DNA from: Clostridiales bacterium | Lineage (GTDB): Bacteria > Bacillota > Clostridia > Oscillospirales > Oscillospiraceae | Length of the DNA: 41,161 nt | Reading direction: 5' to 3' | Assembly: GCA_012521555.1 (NCBI GenBank) | Contig: JAAYMC010000010.1 | Coordinates: 1-41,161, forward strand | Shown: positions 25,068 through 32,336 of the stretch, piece by piece | Layout of the letters: each line of letters starts with the position of its first letter | Position numbering within the stretch: the first letter of the stretch is position 1 | The notes under the pieces: model-generated | The model's input: the letters and a program-made list of their open reading frames with translations, nothing else | Told to the model about the DNA's origin: nothing | The model's database searches: none | Translations under genes and position numbers: made by a program

Positions 25068-25661
25068 ATGACGGTCTACTTAATCCGCCACGGCGAAACG
25101 GACTGGAATAAAGCCGGAAAACTGCAGGGCCGCGAGGACGTCCCGCTCAACGCCGCCGGGCTGCGCCAGGCCTCGTCGTGCGCCGAGGCTCTCAAAACGC
25201 TCCCCGCAAGATGCGTCCTTACGAGCCCTCTCCAAAGGGCGAAGGTGACGGCGCAGGCCATCGCGCAGGCGCTCACCGTCCCGCTTTTTGAGGACGAGCG
25301 CCTGATCGAGCGGGATTTCGGCGCCCTCTCAGGCCTTACGCCCGAGGAGCGGGCCGCCTTCATCGCCTCGGGGCGGGACGCCGGCAGCGAACCGCTCGGC
25401 GCCGTCGCGGACAGGATGCTCCGCGCCATCGAGGACTACGCGGAAACGTACCACTGCGTCGTCGTCGTGTCGCACGGGGCGTCCATCAACACCGTGCTCG
25501 CGCGGTGCTCGGGCGGCGAAATCGGCACGGGCAAGACGCTTCTCATCAACACGGGCGTCAGCCGCTTGTCCTTCAAAGAAGGGCGCTGGCAGGTCGATTT
25601 TTACAACGTCCCGCCGGAGGAGGCCGCGCGGTTGAGCGTGGAGTTCGATGATAACAAGTAA
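25068..25661 (+). CDS. Histidine phosphatase (phosphoglycerate mutase-like)
   Basis: 197 residues. LIRHGETDWN (5-14) holds the phospho-accepting His, LTSPLQRAKVTA the second Arg contact, ERDFGALSGL the acid/base Glu, and VVVSHGAS the second catalytic His. It belongs to the GpmB/CobC/PhoE group; cofactor-independent 3-phosphoglycerate conversion, alpha-ribazole-phosphate dephosphorylation or broad phosphatase activity are all possible. No cobalamin synthesis gene is adjacent, so I do not call it cobC. ACGGAGGA precedes the ATG, and a terminator follows. Confidence 0.88.
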   Translation: MTVYLIRHGETDWNKAGKLQGREDVPLNAAGLRQASSCAEALKTLPARCVLTSPLQRAKVTAQAIAQALTVPLFEDERLIERDFGALSGLTPEERAAFIASGRDAGSEPLGAVADRMLRAIEDYAETYHCVVVVSHGASINTVLARCSGGEIGTGKTLLINTGVSRLSFKEGRWQVDFYNVPPEEAARLSVEFDDNK

Positions 25662-25675
25662 CGAAGCAAACGGCA

Positions 25676-25706
25676 AACGGCAAAGCTTTCGCTTTGCCGT
25701 TTTTCG
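25676..25706 (+). terminator. Intrinsic terminator after the histidine phosphatase
   Basis: AACGGCAAAGC, loop TTTC, GCTTTGCCGTT, then TTTCGTTTTCG. Confidence 0.88.
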
Positions 25707-25757
25707 TTTTCGCGGCAGGCTGTTTGAGATATTCTTCCCGCGCGGTGGGAGAACCGT

Positions 25758-25886
25758 ATGAAAAGTGTATTGAACCATTTCTCAGATATGAATGGCTCGT
25801 CAGTCAAACTAAAACAGTCTTTGCCAACGCAATCTGAAGGCCGGTTCAGCCTTGCCTCAAAACCTCTGTATAGGAAAAATCTATAA
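25758..25886 (+). CDS. Possible small protein, 42 residues
   Basis: ATG at 25758 with GGGAG 6 bases upstream, 42 codons to TAA. The product (MKSVLNHFSDMNGSS at the start) has no recognisable domain. The segment is more AT-rich than its neighbours and is followed at once by a terminator-like hairpin with seven Ts, so a short transcript is likely, but it could equally be a non-coding RNA. Confidence 0.3.
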   Translation: MKSVLNHFSDMNGSSVKLKQSLPTQSEGRFSLASKPLYRKNL

Positions 25887-25894
25887 ACGGCCAG

Positions 25895-25930
25895 TCGGTC
25901 CGGCGCCCTGCCGACCGGAGACTTTTTTTG
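25895..25930 (+). terminator. Terminator-like hairpin with T7
   Basis: GTCGGTCCGGC and GCCGACCGG form a stem with one bulge around GCCCT, followed by ACTTTTTTTG. Confidence 0.65.
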
Positions 25931-25945
25931 AAAAGGAAAAATCGC

Positions 25946-25974
25946 TTGTAAACGCGAAGAGCTGATGTTAAGAT
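25946..25974 (+). promoter_or_regulatory. Promoter of the 65-residue protein gene
   Basis: TTGTAA (25946-25951), 17 bases, TAAGAT (25969-25974). Confidence 0.55.
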
Positions 25975-26042
25975 AAAAGCGCTGGAAATCAATGTTTATT
26001 TGGGCAAGTAAATATTAATTCTTCAGAATGGTGGTTTCATGA

Positions 26043-26240
26043 ATGAGCGAGAGAAATGAAAAAGGCAGAAGATACCGCAGCGCACGCGACGACGCGACGG
26101 TCGGCTCCATCGAAAGGCACATTGAAAAGACATACGGGCTGCCCAGAAATTCCGTTCAAATCAACAGACCCGATGATTCCGACGCGCGAAGCGATAAGAA
26201 AATCGGCAATCTCCGCAAGGAATACGACAAGGCTAAATAG
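26043..26240 (+). CDS. Small charged protein of unknown function, 65 residues
   Basis: ATG at 26043, with GGTGGT upstream, opens a 65-codon frame. The product is highly charged (MSERNEKGRRYRSARDD; HIEKTYGLP; SDKKIGNLRKEYDKAK), soluble, with no Cys and no membrane helix. I do not recognise a named family, although the organised motifs make it look conserved. Its own promoter and a very strong terminator make a monocistronic unit. The region is less GC-rich than the flanks, which may point to recent acquisition. Confidence 0.6.
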   Translation: MSERNEKGRRYRSARDDATVGSIERHIEKTYGLPRNSVQINRPDDSDARSDKKIGNLRKEYDKAK

Positions 26241-26288
26241 AGACTTTGTTGGCAAGCCGGCTTTGTTTTTAGGGCTTAACATGACAAC

Positions 26289-26330
26289 AAAGGTCTATTG
26301 CCATGAAAGCTCATGGTAATAGACCTTTTG
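26289..26330 (+). terminator. Strong terminator after the 65-residue gene
   Basis: AAAGGTCTATT-G-CCATGA, loop AAGC, TCATGG-T-AATAGACCTTT, 17 paired bases, then TG. The remaining 26331-26433 sequence shows nothing further. Confidence 0.85.
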
Positions 26331-26433
26331 TATTCACGTCTGCCGCGCGGTGACGTTTCCCCACGCCGCGCGCCGTCTTTTCTACGCGTTTTTTATCGCC
26401 GCCAATGGGCGTCGTTCCCCCAAGCCGCGGCGC

Positions 26434-27405
26434 TTACAGTCCCGTCGCCGCAAGCTCGATGGCGTTAATCACCGGCACTTCGTAAGGGTGCGCCTTTTTC
26501 ACGGCGGCAATCGTCTCATGTAGCCGCTCCTTTCGGCAGAGGACTTCCACCTTCAGCTCCGGCGCCGACTGCAGCACGCCGATTTCCCCGTCGTACGGGT
26601 GGCTGCCGGGCAGCGGCCGCCAGTACCCGGTCACTTTCGTGACGGACAGGCAGCTGTCGTAATTGCCCACGCACCCTGCGCCGACGCTCCGCAGCGCCTC
26701 GCACAAAGGCTTAAAATGCGTCTCGGGGACAAAAATCTCCAGCTTGCAAAACGCCTCTTTCGGCGCGCTTCCCTGTTCAGGCGCGGATGCGCGCTGCGGC
26801 TCGTGTCCGCCGGGGAACGGCGCGTCCACGTCCGTCAGCCACCGCTGGGAGCACGCCTCGGGCGTATAGCTTTCGATATAGCCGAGGGCCGCCTCCGGCG
26901 TGTCCGCCACGAAAAACAGCTCCATGCACTCCGGCTTGGCGAAGTTTTGCGCCACGACCTGCCGCAGCATCTCAAGCAGAGGCGTGTAAAAGCCCTTTGT
27001 GTTGAGGATGACGATAGGCTTTGTGTGGTACCGCAGCTGCTTGAGGGTGATAATCTCCATGATCTCCTCGATGGTGCCAAATCCCCCCGGCAGGGCGATG
27101 AACGCGTCCGCCCGCTCGTCCATGACGCCCTTGCGCTCGCGCATGCCCTTCGTCACGACAAGCTCGTCGCACGCTTCGTAGACAATCCCCTTTTCATTGA
27201 GGGCTTCTGGGATGACGCCGATGACTTTCCCGCCCGCACTGTGCACGCCCCGCGCGCACGCGCCCATCAGACCCGTGTCCCCGCCGCCGAAGATGAGCGC
27301 GGCGCCCCTTTGCGCCATGGCGCGGCCGAGCGCGAGAGCCGCCTCGAAATAGGCCTTGTCAATTGTATTGCTCGACGAACTGAACACGCAGATTGTCTTT
27401 ACCAT
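26434..27405 (-). CDS. LOG-family phosphoribohydrolase fused to a Nif3/YqfO-type PII-like domain
   Basis: 323 residues. Residues 1 to about 185 form a LOG (TIGR00730) Rossmann domain: GGGDTGLMG at 40-48, MRERK at 88-92 and PGGFGTIEE at 106-114 are the substrate and catalytic motifs of cytokinin-type nucleoside 5'-monophosphate phosphoribohydrolases. A Pro/Glu/Ala linker (about 190-217) joins it to a ~100-residue domain with KLEIFVPETHFKPLCEALR, GAGCVGNYDSC, PLPGSHPYDGEIG and KKAHPYEVPVI. These features match the PII/CutA-like insert of Nif3/YqfO proteins (COG3323), normally a separate protein or an insert. The start overlaps the RlmN-like stop by 7 bases, so both are expressed together under the cobalamin riboswitch. 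The joint function is unknown. Confidence 0.85.
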   Translation of the reverse strand: MVKTICVFSSSSNTIDKAYFEAALALGRAMAQRGAALIFGGGDTGLMGACARGVHSAGGKVIGVIPEALNEKGIVYEACDELVVTKGMRERKGVMDERADAFIALPGGFGTIEEIMEIITLKQLRYHTKPIVILNTKGFYTPLLEMLRQVVAQNFAKPECMELFFVADTPEAALGYIESYTPEACSQRWLTDVDAPFPGGHEPQRASAPEQGSAPKEAFCKLEIFVPETHFKPLCEALRSVGAGCVGNYDSCLSVTKVTGYWRPLPGSHPYDGEIGVLQSAPELKVEVLCRKERLHETIAAVKKAHPYEVPVINAIELAATGL

Positions 27406-28280
27406 ATCTCTACTCCGTCCCGTTTATTTTCACAGTAAATCCGGCGCAGCTGGCCGCACCCGCCCGCAATCTCCGCGCCGAAGCTGCGGAAAATCCCGCA
27501 GGGAATCTCGCCTTTCACGCGGTTGTAAAACGCCTCGATGTCCGCGCGGCTGACAGGCTCCAGCCCCGCGATGCCGTTGTCGTTGTACCCCGAGAGGATG
27601 AGCTTAAAGGGCCGCCCCCGAAGCCGCCGGATGAGCGCCCGCGCGTCCTCCTCCGAGTCGTTAAGGCCCCTGATGAGCATGTACCGCACCCGGACGGTGG
27701 CGCCCGTCATGTGCGCGTACTCTTCCGCCGCGTTGAGAAGGGTTTTGATGTCGTACCGCGCCGTGAGGGGAATCAATTGTGCGCGCTTTTCATCTGTCGG
27801 CGCGTGCAGGGAGAGGTTGAGGCGGATCATTATCCCCGTCTCCCGCGAAAAGCGCGCCATCTCCCCGATTTTCGGCGCGACGCCCGCCGTGGCCAGCTCA
27901 TGGCGGCTTATCCCCAGCTCGTCCCGCAGGGAGAGCATGGCGGCGGTGACGTTTTCCATATTATACAACGGCTCGCCCATTCCCGCAAAGACCACGGCCT
28001 CAAGCGGCATGCGCTTTTTTCCGCCGTCCTTTACGGCAAGGAGAACCTGCCCGACGATTTCCTTCTCCTCAAGACTTCGCGCAAACCCCTGCCGCCCGGT
28101 GGCGCAGAAGGCGCAGCCGACCGCGCAGCCGGCCTGCGACGAGACGCACAGCGTGCTGGAAAACGTGAGCGTCCGCTCCGGGTCGCACATGTAGATGGCC
28201 TCGACTGTGTTCTGATCATCCAGCTCGATGAGGTATTTCTCCGACAAATCATGCCCCTGGATCTTGCGAAGGATTTTCAT
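27399..28280 (-). CDS. Short RlmN/Cfr-family radical SAM enzyme under cobalamin riboswitch control
   Basis: 293 residues, about 50-60 fewer than typical RlmN. The cluster motif CAVGCAFC (Cys52, 56, 59) binds 4Fe-4S. Cys45 in TLCVSSQ and Cys275 in GGCGQL correspond to the two extra cysteines that RlmN/Cfr need for C2/C8 adenosine methylation, so chemistry looks intact. GMGEPL, RLNLSLHAPTDEKR and FKLILSGYND also fit the family. The N-terminal helical RNA-recognition domain is missing; upstream sequence is terminator and riboswitch, so this is not a frameshift. A true RlmN probably exists elsewhere. The ATG is preceded by ACGAGG. It is translationally coupled to the LOG/PII fusion. Confidence 0.85.
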   Translation of the reverse strand: MKILRKIQGHDLSEKYLIELDDQNTVEAIYMCDPERTLTFSSTLCVSSQAGCAVGCAFCATGRQGFARSLEEKEIVGQVLLAVKDGGKKRMPLEAVVFAGMGEPLYNMENVTAAMLSLRDELGISRHELATAGVAPKIGEMARFSRETGIMIRLNLSLHAPTDEKRAQLIPLTARYDIKTLLNAAEEYAHMTGATVRVRYMLIRGLNDSEEDARALIRRLRGRPFKLILSGYNDNGIAGLEPVSRADIEAFYNRVKGEIPCGIFRSFGAEIAGGCGQLRRIYCENKRDGVEIW

Positions 28281-28310
28281 GCCGCACCTCGTAACAGTTT
28301 TTCCGGGAGG

Positions 28311-28373
28311 AAGAAAAAAATCCTCAAGCTTTCGCGGCGGGCCTTAAGCCCGCGGCAAAAACTCGAGGATTTT
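28311..28373 (-). terminator. Expression-platform terminator of the cobalamin riboswitch
   Basis: On the minus strand AAAATCCTCGAG (28373-28362) pairs with CTTGAGGATTTT (28328-28317), with an inner GCGGGC/GCCCGC stem. A T7 tract then CTT follows. It stands between the aptamer and the radical SAM gene. Confidence 0.88.
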
Positions 28374-28387
28374 ACCATCATCCTGCT

Positions 28388-28592
28388 GAGTGCCCCGTCC
28401 TCCCCGGCGGGATACACGCCGCCCGGCAGGTCTCCTGGCTCGCGGATCACAGCGCTTTTCGCCTTCCCAGCCTTAAGGCCAGTGGCACGCAGGCGCTTTT
28501 AGCGCCTTTCGAAAAGAACTCCCCGCATACAGTGGTGGGACCGCTCGATTTCCGATTCCCTATTCTCCCCCGTCAGGGGGCACCGGACGGCT
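28388..28592 (-). promoter_or_regulatory. Cobalamin (adenosylcobalamin-type) riboswitch
   Basis: All conserved boxes are present in order on the minus strand: CCGGTGCC, AATAGGGAAT, CACTGTATGCGG, GCCACTGGCC paired to GGCTGGGAAGGC, and the B12 box GAGCCAGGAGACCTGCC (28441-28425). The closing stem is GTGCCCC (28583-28577) with GGGGCAC (28396-28390). In this class ligand binding favours the terminator, so the downstream operon should be off when cobalamin is plentiful. Confidence 0.96.
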
Positions 28593-28610
28593 TTTATTCA
28601 GTTTTCATCT

Positions 28611-28639
28611 ATTATACACGGCGGCGCATCCTCCCGCAA
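28611..28639 (-). promoter_or_regulatory. Promoter of the riboswitch-controlled operon
   Basis: TTGCGG (28639-28634), 17 bases, TATAAT (28616-28611), placing the transcript start just before the aptamer. Confidence 0.7.
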
Positions 28640-28643
28640 GGGA

Positions 28644-28676
28644 AAAGCAAAGCCCTCCGCTTCGGGAGGGCTTTGT
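28644..28676 (-). terminator. Intrinsic terminator of htrA
   Basis: AAAGCCCTCCCG and CGGAGGGCTTT around AAG, followed on the minus strand by GCTTTTCCC. Confidence 0.8.
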
Positions 28677-28686
28677 TTTATTCGTT

Positions 28687-30069
28687 TTATTCGTTGTCAA
28701 ACGGCGTGCTCGCCGTGGGCGTAACGCCTTCCTCGTCGAAGGTAATCTCGAGGACGATTTCCTCCTTGCCGCGGTTGACGGTGATGGTCGTGGTGTCGCC
28801 GGCCTTGAACTTGCGCTTGTAGAAGATGAGGTCTTCCACGGACGTAATCTCATAGTCGCCCAGCTTGATGATGATGTCGCCCACCTTGATGCCCGCCTTG
28901 TCGGCCGCCGAACCGGGCTGCACCTTCTCCACGCCGGCGCCGACGACGCGCCCGTAATACTCCGCCGCCTCCGGCGTAATCGTGCGCACGGAGACGCCCA
29001 TGGCCGGCTTGCCGGAGATATGGCCCGTCGTCATCAGCTGGTTGACGATGTCCACCACGTCGTTAATCGGGATGGCAAAGCCGAGGCCCTCCACGCCCGT
29101 AAACGAGTACTTGGCCGAGACGATGCCCACGACCTCGCCCCGGGAGTTGTACACCGGCCCGCCGGAGTTGCCGGAGTTGACCGCCGCGTCAAACTGGAAC
29201 ATGTTGATCCGCGTGGACGAATCGACGCTGATGACGCGGTCGAGAGCGCTGATGATGCCGCTCGTCATCGTATAGTCCAGCTCGCCGAGGGGATTGCCCA
29301 CGGCGTAGACCGTCTCGCCCACCTTCATGTTCTCGTTGTTGCCGATGGTGACGGGGTTGAGGCCTCTCGCGTCGATTTTGATGACGGCCACGTCGATGTC
29401 CTTGTCGAAGCCGATGATTTTCGCAGGATACGAGGAGCCGTCCCGCAGCATGACGGTCAGGTCATACCCGTACTCGGCGGCGTAGGAGATGACGTGGTAG
29501 TTCGTGACGATGTACCCGTCCTCCGAGACGATAAAGCCGGAGCCGGACACCGCCCGCGACGTCTCCTGGCCGAAGATGTTCGTCTTCACGTCGGTGTTCA
29601 CGCCGACGACCTGCGTGAGCGCGAGCTCGTAGATGCGCTCGGCGGGCATCACTTCGCCGGTGTAGACGGGCGTTGTGTTCGTGTCCTTCGCGCCGCCCGT
29701 GCTCTGCGCCGGCACGAGGGGAGACGGCGCCGGCGATGTATATCCGTAGACCTCAGGGGTGTACTGGCTCCAGGCAAGGCGCGCGCCGCCGTAAGCCGCA
29801 GCGCCGGAGACGACCGCGCAGGCAAGAAGCAGCGCGGCAACCCTCGCAGGCGCGCGCGAGCGCTTCTTCTTCGGAGGCGCGGGCGCCTCCGTCGTGCGCG
29901 CGTTGTAGGCCCCGGGCGGGGGATCGTACTGAGCCGCCTTGCTCTCGCGGCGCAGGGGCGTCTGCCACGGCTCGTAGCGGACGGTGTAGCTCTTTTCTTC
30001 CCCGTTTTCGCCATTCTGAGACGGCCCGCCAAAATTGGGGTCGTACCGGTTGTTCTCGTTATAGAGCAT
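28687..30069 (-). CDS. htrA: HtrA/DegP-family membrane-anchored serine protease with PDZ domain
   Basis: 460 residues. A ~70-residue cytoplasmic tail rich in Pro, Asn and Glu precedes one membrane helix (about 75-99), so the protease domain is outside the cell membrane. The catalytic triad is His192 (TNYHV), Asp226 (DIDVAVI) and Ser302 (NSGNSGGP). A single PDZ domain (about 365-450) contains GSAADKAGIKVGDIIIKLGDYEI. It degrades or refolds misfolded exported proteins. AGGAGG lies 9 bases before the ATG. A promoter is at 30107-30135; the gene is monocistronic. Confidence 0.95.
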   Translation of the reverse strand: MLYNENNRYDPNFGGPSQNGENGEEKSYTVRYEPWQTPLRRESKAAQYDPPPGAYNARTTEAPAPPKKKRSRAPARVAALLLACAVVSGAAAYGGARLAWSQYTPEVYGYTSPAPSPLVPAQSTGGAKDTNTTPVYTGEVMPAERIYELALTQVVGVNTDVKTNIFGQETSRAVSGSGFIVSEDGYIVTNYHVISYAAEYGYDLTVMLRDGSSYPAKIIGFDKDIDVAVIKIDARGLNPVTIGNNENMKVGETVYAVGNPLGELDYTMTSGIISALDRVISVDSSTRINMFQFDAAVNSGNSGGPVYNSRGEVVGIVSAKYSFTGVEGLGFAIPINDVVDIVNQLMTTGHISGKPAMGVSVRTITPEAAEYYGRVVGAGVEKVQPGSAADKAGIKVGDIIIKLGDYEITSVEDLIFYKRKFKAGDTTTITVNRGKEEIVLEITFDEEGVTPTASTPFDNE

Positions 30070-30106
30070 AACGCATTACCTCCTGTCGCCCGAAGTCGTA
30101 ACCATA

Positions 30107-30135
30107 ATTATACAAAAGTCTTTTCCCATGGTCCA
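30107..30135 (-). promoter_or_regulatory. Promoter of htrA
   Basis: TGGACC (30135-30130), 17 bases, TATAAT (30112-30107). The -35 is weak, which may indicate an activator such as a cell-envelope stress regulator. Confidence 0.55.
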
Positions 30136-30259
30136 GGGTTTTATCCCTATCAGGTTTTGGCTGTATCATAAAGCAAGTTTATGACGAATGTATGAAGAAA
30201 TATAAAACAATCGGAAAATATCTTTATGCCTGCAGCTTTTGCCAGGGGAGATTGCGCGC

Positions 30260-30288
30260 TTGACAGCGTATAACGAACGTGATAATTT
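30260..30288 (+). promoter_or_regulatory. Promoter of thrS
   Basis: Perfect TTGACA (30260-30265), 17 bases, TAATTT (30283-30288). The leader is only ~75 bases, with a small CAGCC/GGCTG hairpin; there is no room for a T-box. Confidence 0.65.
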
Positions 30289-30368
30289 AGATTTCTAGAC
30301 GCATAAGTGCTTTTTTAGCGCCATTTTCAGCCAGATTAAGCGGCTGTGGCCAGAAGGAGATGACCTGA

Positions 30369-32108
30369 GTGTCCGAATACACATTTGAAAACGCGGAGTT
30401 TAAAAAGGCTTACCGGCACACCACCGCCCATATACTGGCGCACGCCGTCAAACGCCTTTTCCCGCACGCCAAGCTCGCCATCGGCCCGGCGATTGAGGAC
30501 GGGTTCTACTACGATTTCGACGTGCCGGAGCCCTTCTCGCCGGAAGACCTCGAGCGCATCGAGGCCGAGATGAAAAACATCATCAAGGAAAAGCTCCCCC
30601 TCGAGCGTTTCGAGCTGCCCCGCGAAAAGGCGCTCGAGCTCATGAAGGACGAGCCGTATAAAATCGAGCTCATCAACGACCTGCCGGATGACGCCGTCAT
30701 CAGCTTCTACCGCCAGGGCGACTTTACGGACCTGTGCGCCGGCCCGCATCTGGACAACACCGGCCGCGTCAAGGCCAACGCCTTTAAGCTCACCAGCTGC
30801 ACCGGCGCGTACTGGCGCGGCGACTCGAACAACAAGATGCTCCAGCGCATCTACGGCACCTGCTTTATGTCGAAAGCGGAGCTGGACGCGCACCTTGCCC
30901 GCATCGAGGAAGCCAAGCGGCGCGACCACCGCAAGCTCGGCAGGGAGCTTGACCTGTTCGCCGTCTTTGAGGAAGGCCCCGGCTTCCCGTTCTTCTTCCC
31001 CAACGGCATGGTCATCCGCAACGAGCTTGAAAACTACTGGCGCGACCTGCACCGCAAGCGCGGGTACCAGGAGATTAAGACGCCGATTATCCTCAACGAG
31101 GACCTCTGGCATCGCTCCGGCCACTGGGATAAGTACAAGGAGAACATGTACTTTACGGAAATCGACGGCGACACGTACGCCGTCAAGCCCATGAACTGCC
31201 CGGGCGGCATGCTCGCCTACAAGCGCCGCATGTGGTCGTATAAAGACCTGCCGCTGCGCGTGGCGGAGCTGGGCCTCGTCCACCGGCACGAACTGTCCGG
31301 CGCGCTGCACGGCCTGATGCGCGTGCGCGCCTTCACGCAGGACGACGCGCACATCTTCATGACGGAAGACCAGATGGCCTCCGAAATCGCCGGCGTCATC
31401 GAGAAAATCGACAGCATCTACGCCACCTTCGGCTTTTCCTATTATCTTGAGCTTTCCACCTGCCCGGAAAACTTCATCGGCACGCCGGAGATGAAGGAGC
31501 GCAGCGAGCGCGTGCTGAAAGACGTTCTGGAGAGCATGGGCCGCGACTACGTCCTCAACGAAGGGGACGGCGCCTTCTACGGCCCGAAAATCGACTTCCA
31601 CCTCACCGACGCCATCGGCCGGACGTGGCAGTGCGGCACGATTCAGCTCGACTTCCAGATGCCCGAGCGCTTCGAGCTGGAGTACACGGGCCCCGACGGG
31701 CTCAAGCACCGCCCCGTCATGCTCCACACGGCCGCCTTCGGCTCCCTCGAGCGCTTTATCGGCATCCTGACGGAGCACTTTGCCGGCGCGTTCCCCCTGT
31801 GGCTCGCGCCCGTCCAGGTCATCGTCCTCCCGATTACGGACCGCAGCACCGAATACGCCGTGAGCGTGGCAAAGCGCCTTGACGACGCCGGCTTCCGCGT
31901 CGAGACGGACACGCGCAATGAGAAGATCGGGTTTAAGATCCGCGAGGCGCAGGTGCGGAAGATCCCCTACATGCTCGTCGTCGGCGACAAGGAAGCCGAG
32001 CAGGGCACCGTCGCCGTCCGCAAGCGCTCCGTCGGCGACGTGGGCGCGATGGACCTTGAGACGTTCATCGCTCAGATTGCCGAGGAGAAAAACACCCGCG
32101 CATATTAA
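30369..32108 (+). CDS. thrS: Threonyl-tRNA synthetase lacking the TGS domain
   Basis: 579 residues from a GTG preceded by AAGGAGATGA. It charges tRNA-Thr. The protein begins directly in the editing (tRNA-SAD) domain with HTTAHILAHAVKRLFP, including GPHLDNTG; the ~60-residue N-terminal TGS domain is missing. The class II core has NCPGGMLAYKR, the zinc ligands Cys and two His in LVHRHELSGALHGLMRVR and QDDAHIF, and motif 3 in LERFIGILTEHFAGAFP. The C-terminal anticodon-binding domain starts near LAPVQVIVLPI. The promoter and short leader upstream exclude a frameshifted TGS remnant. Two terminators in tandem follow. Confidence 0.96.
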   Translation: MSEYTFENAEFKKAYRHTTAHILAHAVKRLFPHAKLAIGPAIEDGFYYDFDVPEPFSPEDLERIEAEMKNIIKEKLPLERFELPREKALELMKDEPYKIELINDLPDDAVISFYRQGDFTDLCAGPHLDNTGRVKANAFKLTSCTGAYWRGDSNNKMLQRIYGTCFMSKAELDAHLARIEEAKRRDHRKLGRELDLFAVFEEGPGFPFFFPNGMVIRNELENYWRDLHRKRGYQEIKTPIILNEDLWHRSGHWDKYKENMYFTEIDGDTYAVKPMNCPGGMLAYKRRMWSYKDLPLRVAELGLVHRHELSGALHGLMRVRAFTQDDAHIFMTEDQMASEIAGVIEKIDSIYATFGFSYYLELSTCPENFIGTPEMKERSERVLKDVLESMGRDYVLNEGDGAFYGPKIDFHLTDAIGRTWQCGTIQLDFQMPERFELEYTGPDGLKHRPVMLHTAAFGSLERFIGILTEHFAGAFPLWLAPVQVIVLPITDRSTEYAVSVAKRLDDAGFRVETDTRNEKIGFKIREAQVRKIPYMLVVGDKEAEQGTVAVRKRSVGDVGAMDLETFIAQIAEEKNTRAY

Positions 32109-32122
32109 TCCAAAAAAAAGCG

Positions 32123-32151
32123 AAAGCCCCGGGAAACCCCGGGGCTTTTTT
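32123..32151 (+). terminator. First terminator of thrS
   Basis: AAAGCCCCGGG, loop AAA, CCCCGGGGCTTTTTT. Confidence 0.9.
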
Positions 32152-32152
32152 G

Positions 32153-32185
32153 CGCCCCCGGGCTTGCGGCCCGGGGCTTTCTTTT
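32153..32185 (+). terminator. Second, tandem terminator of thrS
   Basis: GCCCCCGGGC, loop TTGCG, GCCCGGGGC, then TTTCTTTTG. Confidence 0.7.
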
Positions 32186-32336
32186 GCCCCTGAGCTGAGT
32201 GCAAGAGACTTTTTACGCCAGGGCCGCAAGCGAAAGGCTCTTTAATCAAAAAGCGCTAAATTTTTCATCTCATAACTTTTACCGCTTTCTCGTACACTAA
32301 ATGCACGGAATAAACTCTAGCAAAGGAGTTTTCGCG

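Noticed and set aside
25068-25661. Naming the histidine phosphatase cobC because a cobalamin riboswitch lies 3 kb away
   Set aside because: It is on the other strand in a different transcript, with no cobalamin synthesis genes nearby; the motifs fit the whole superfamily.
30336-32249. 637-codon frame antisense to thrS
   Set aside because: GC-rich codon bias opens the opposite strand; thrS has every family motif, a promoter and two terminators.
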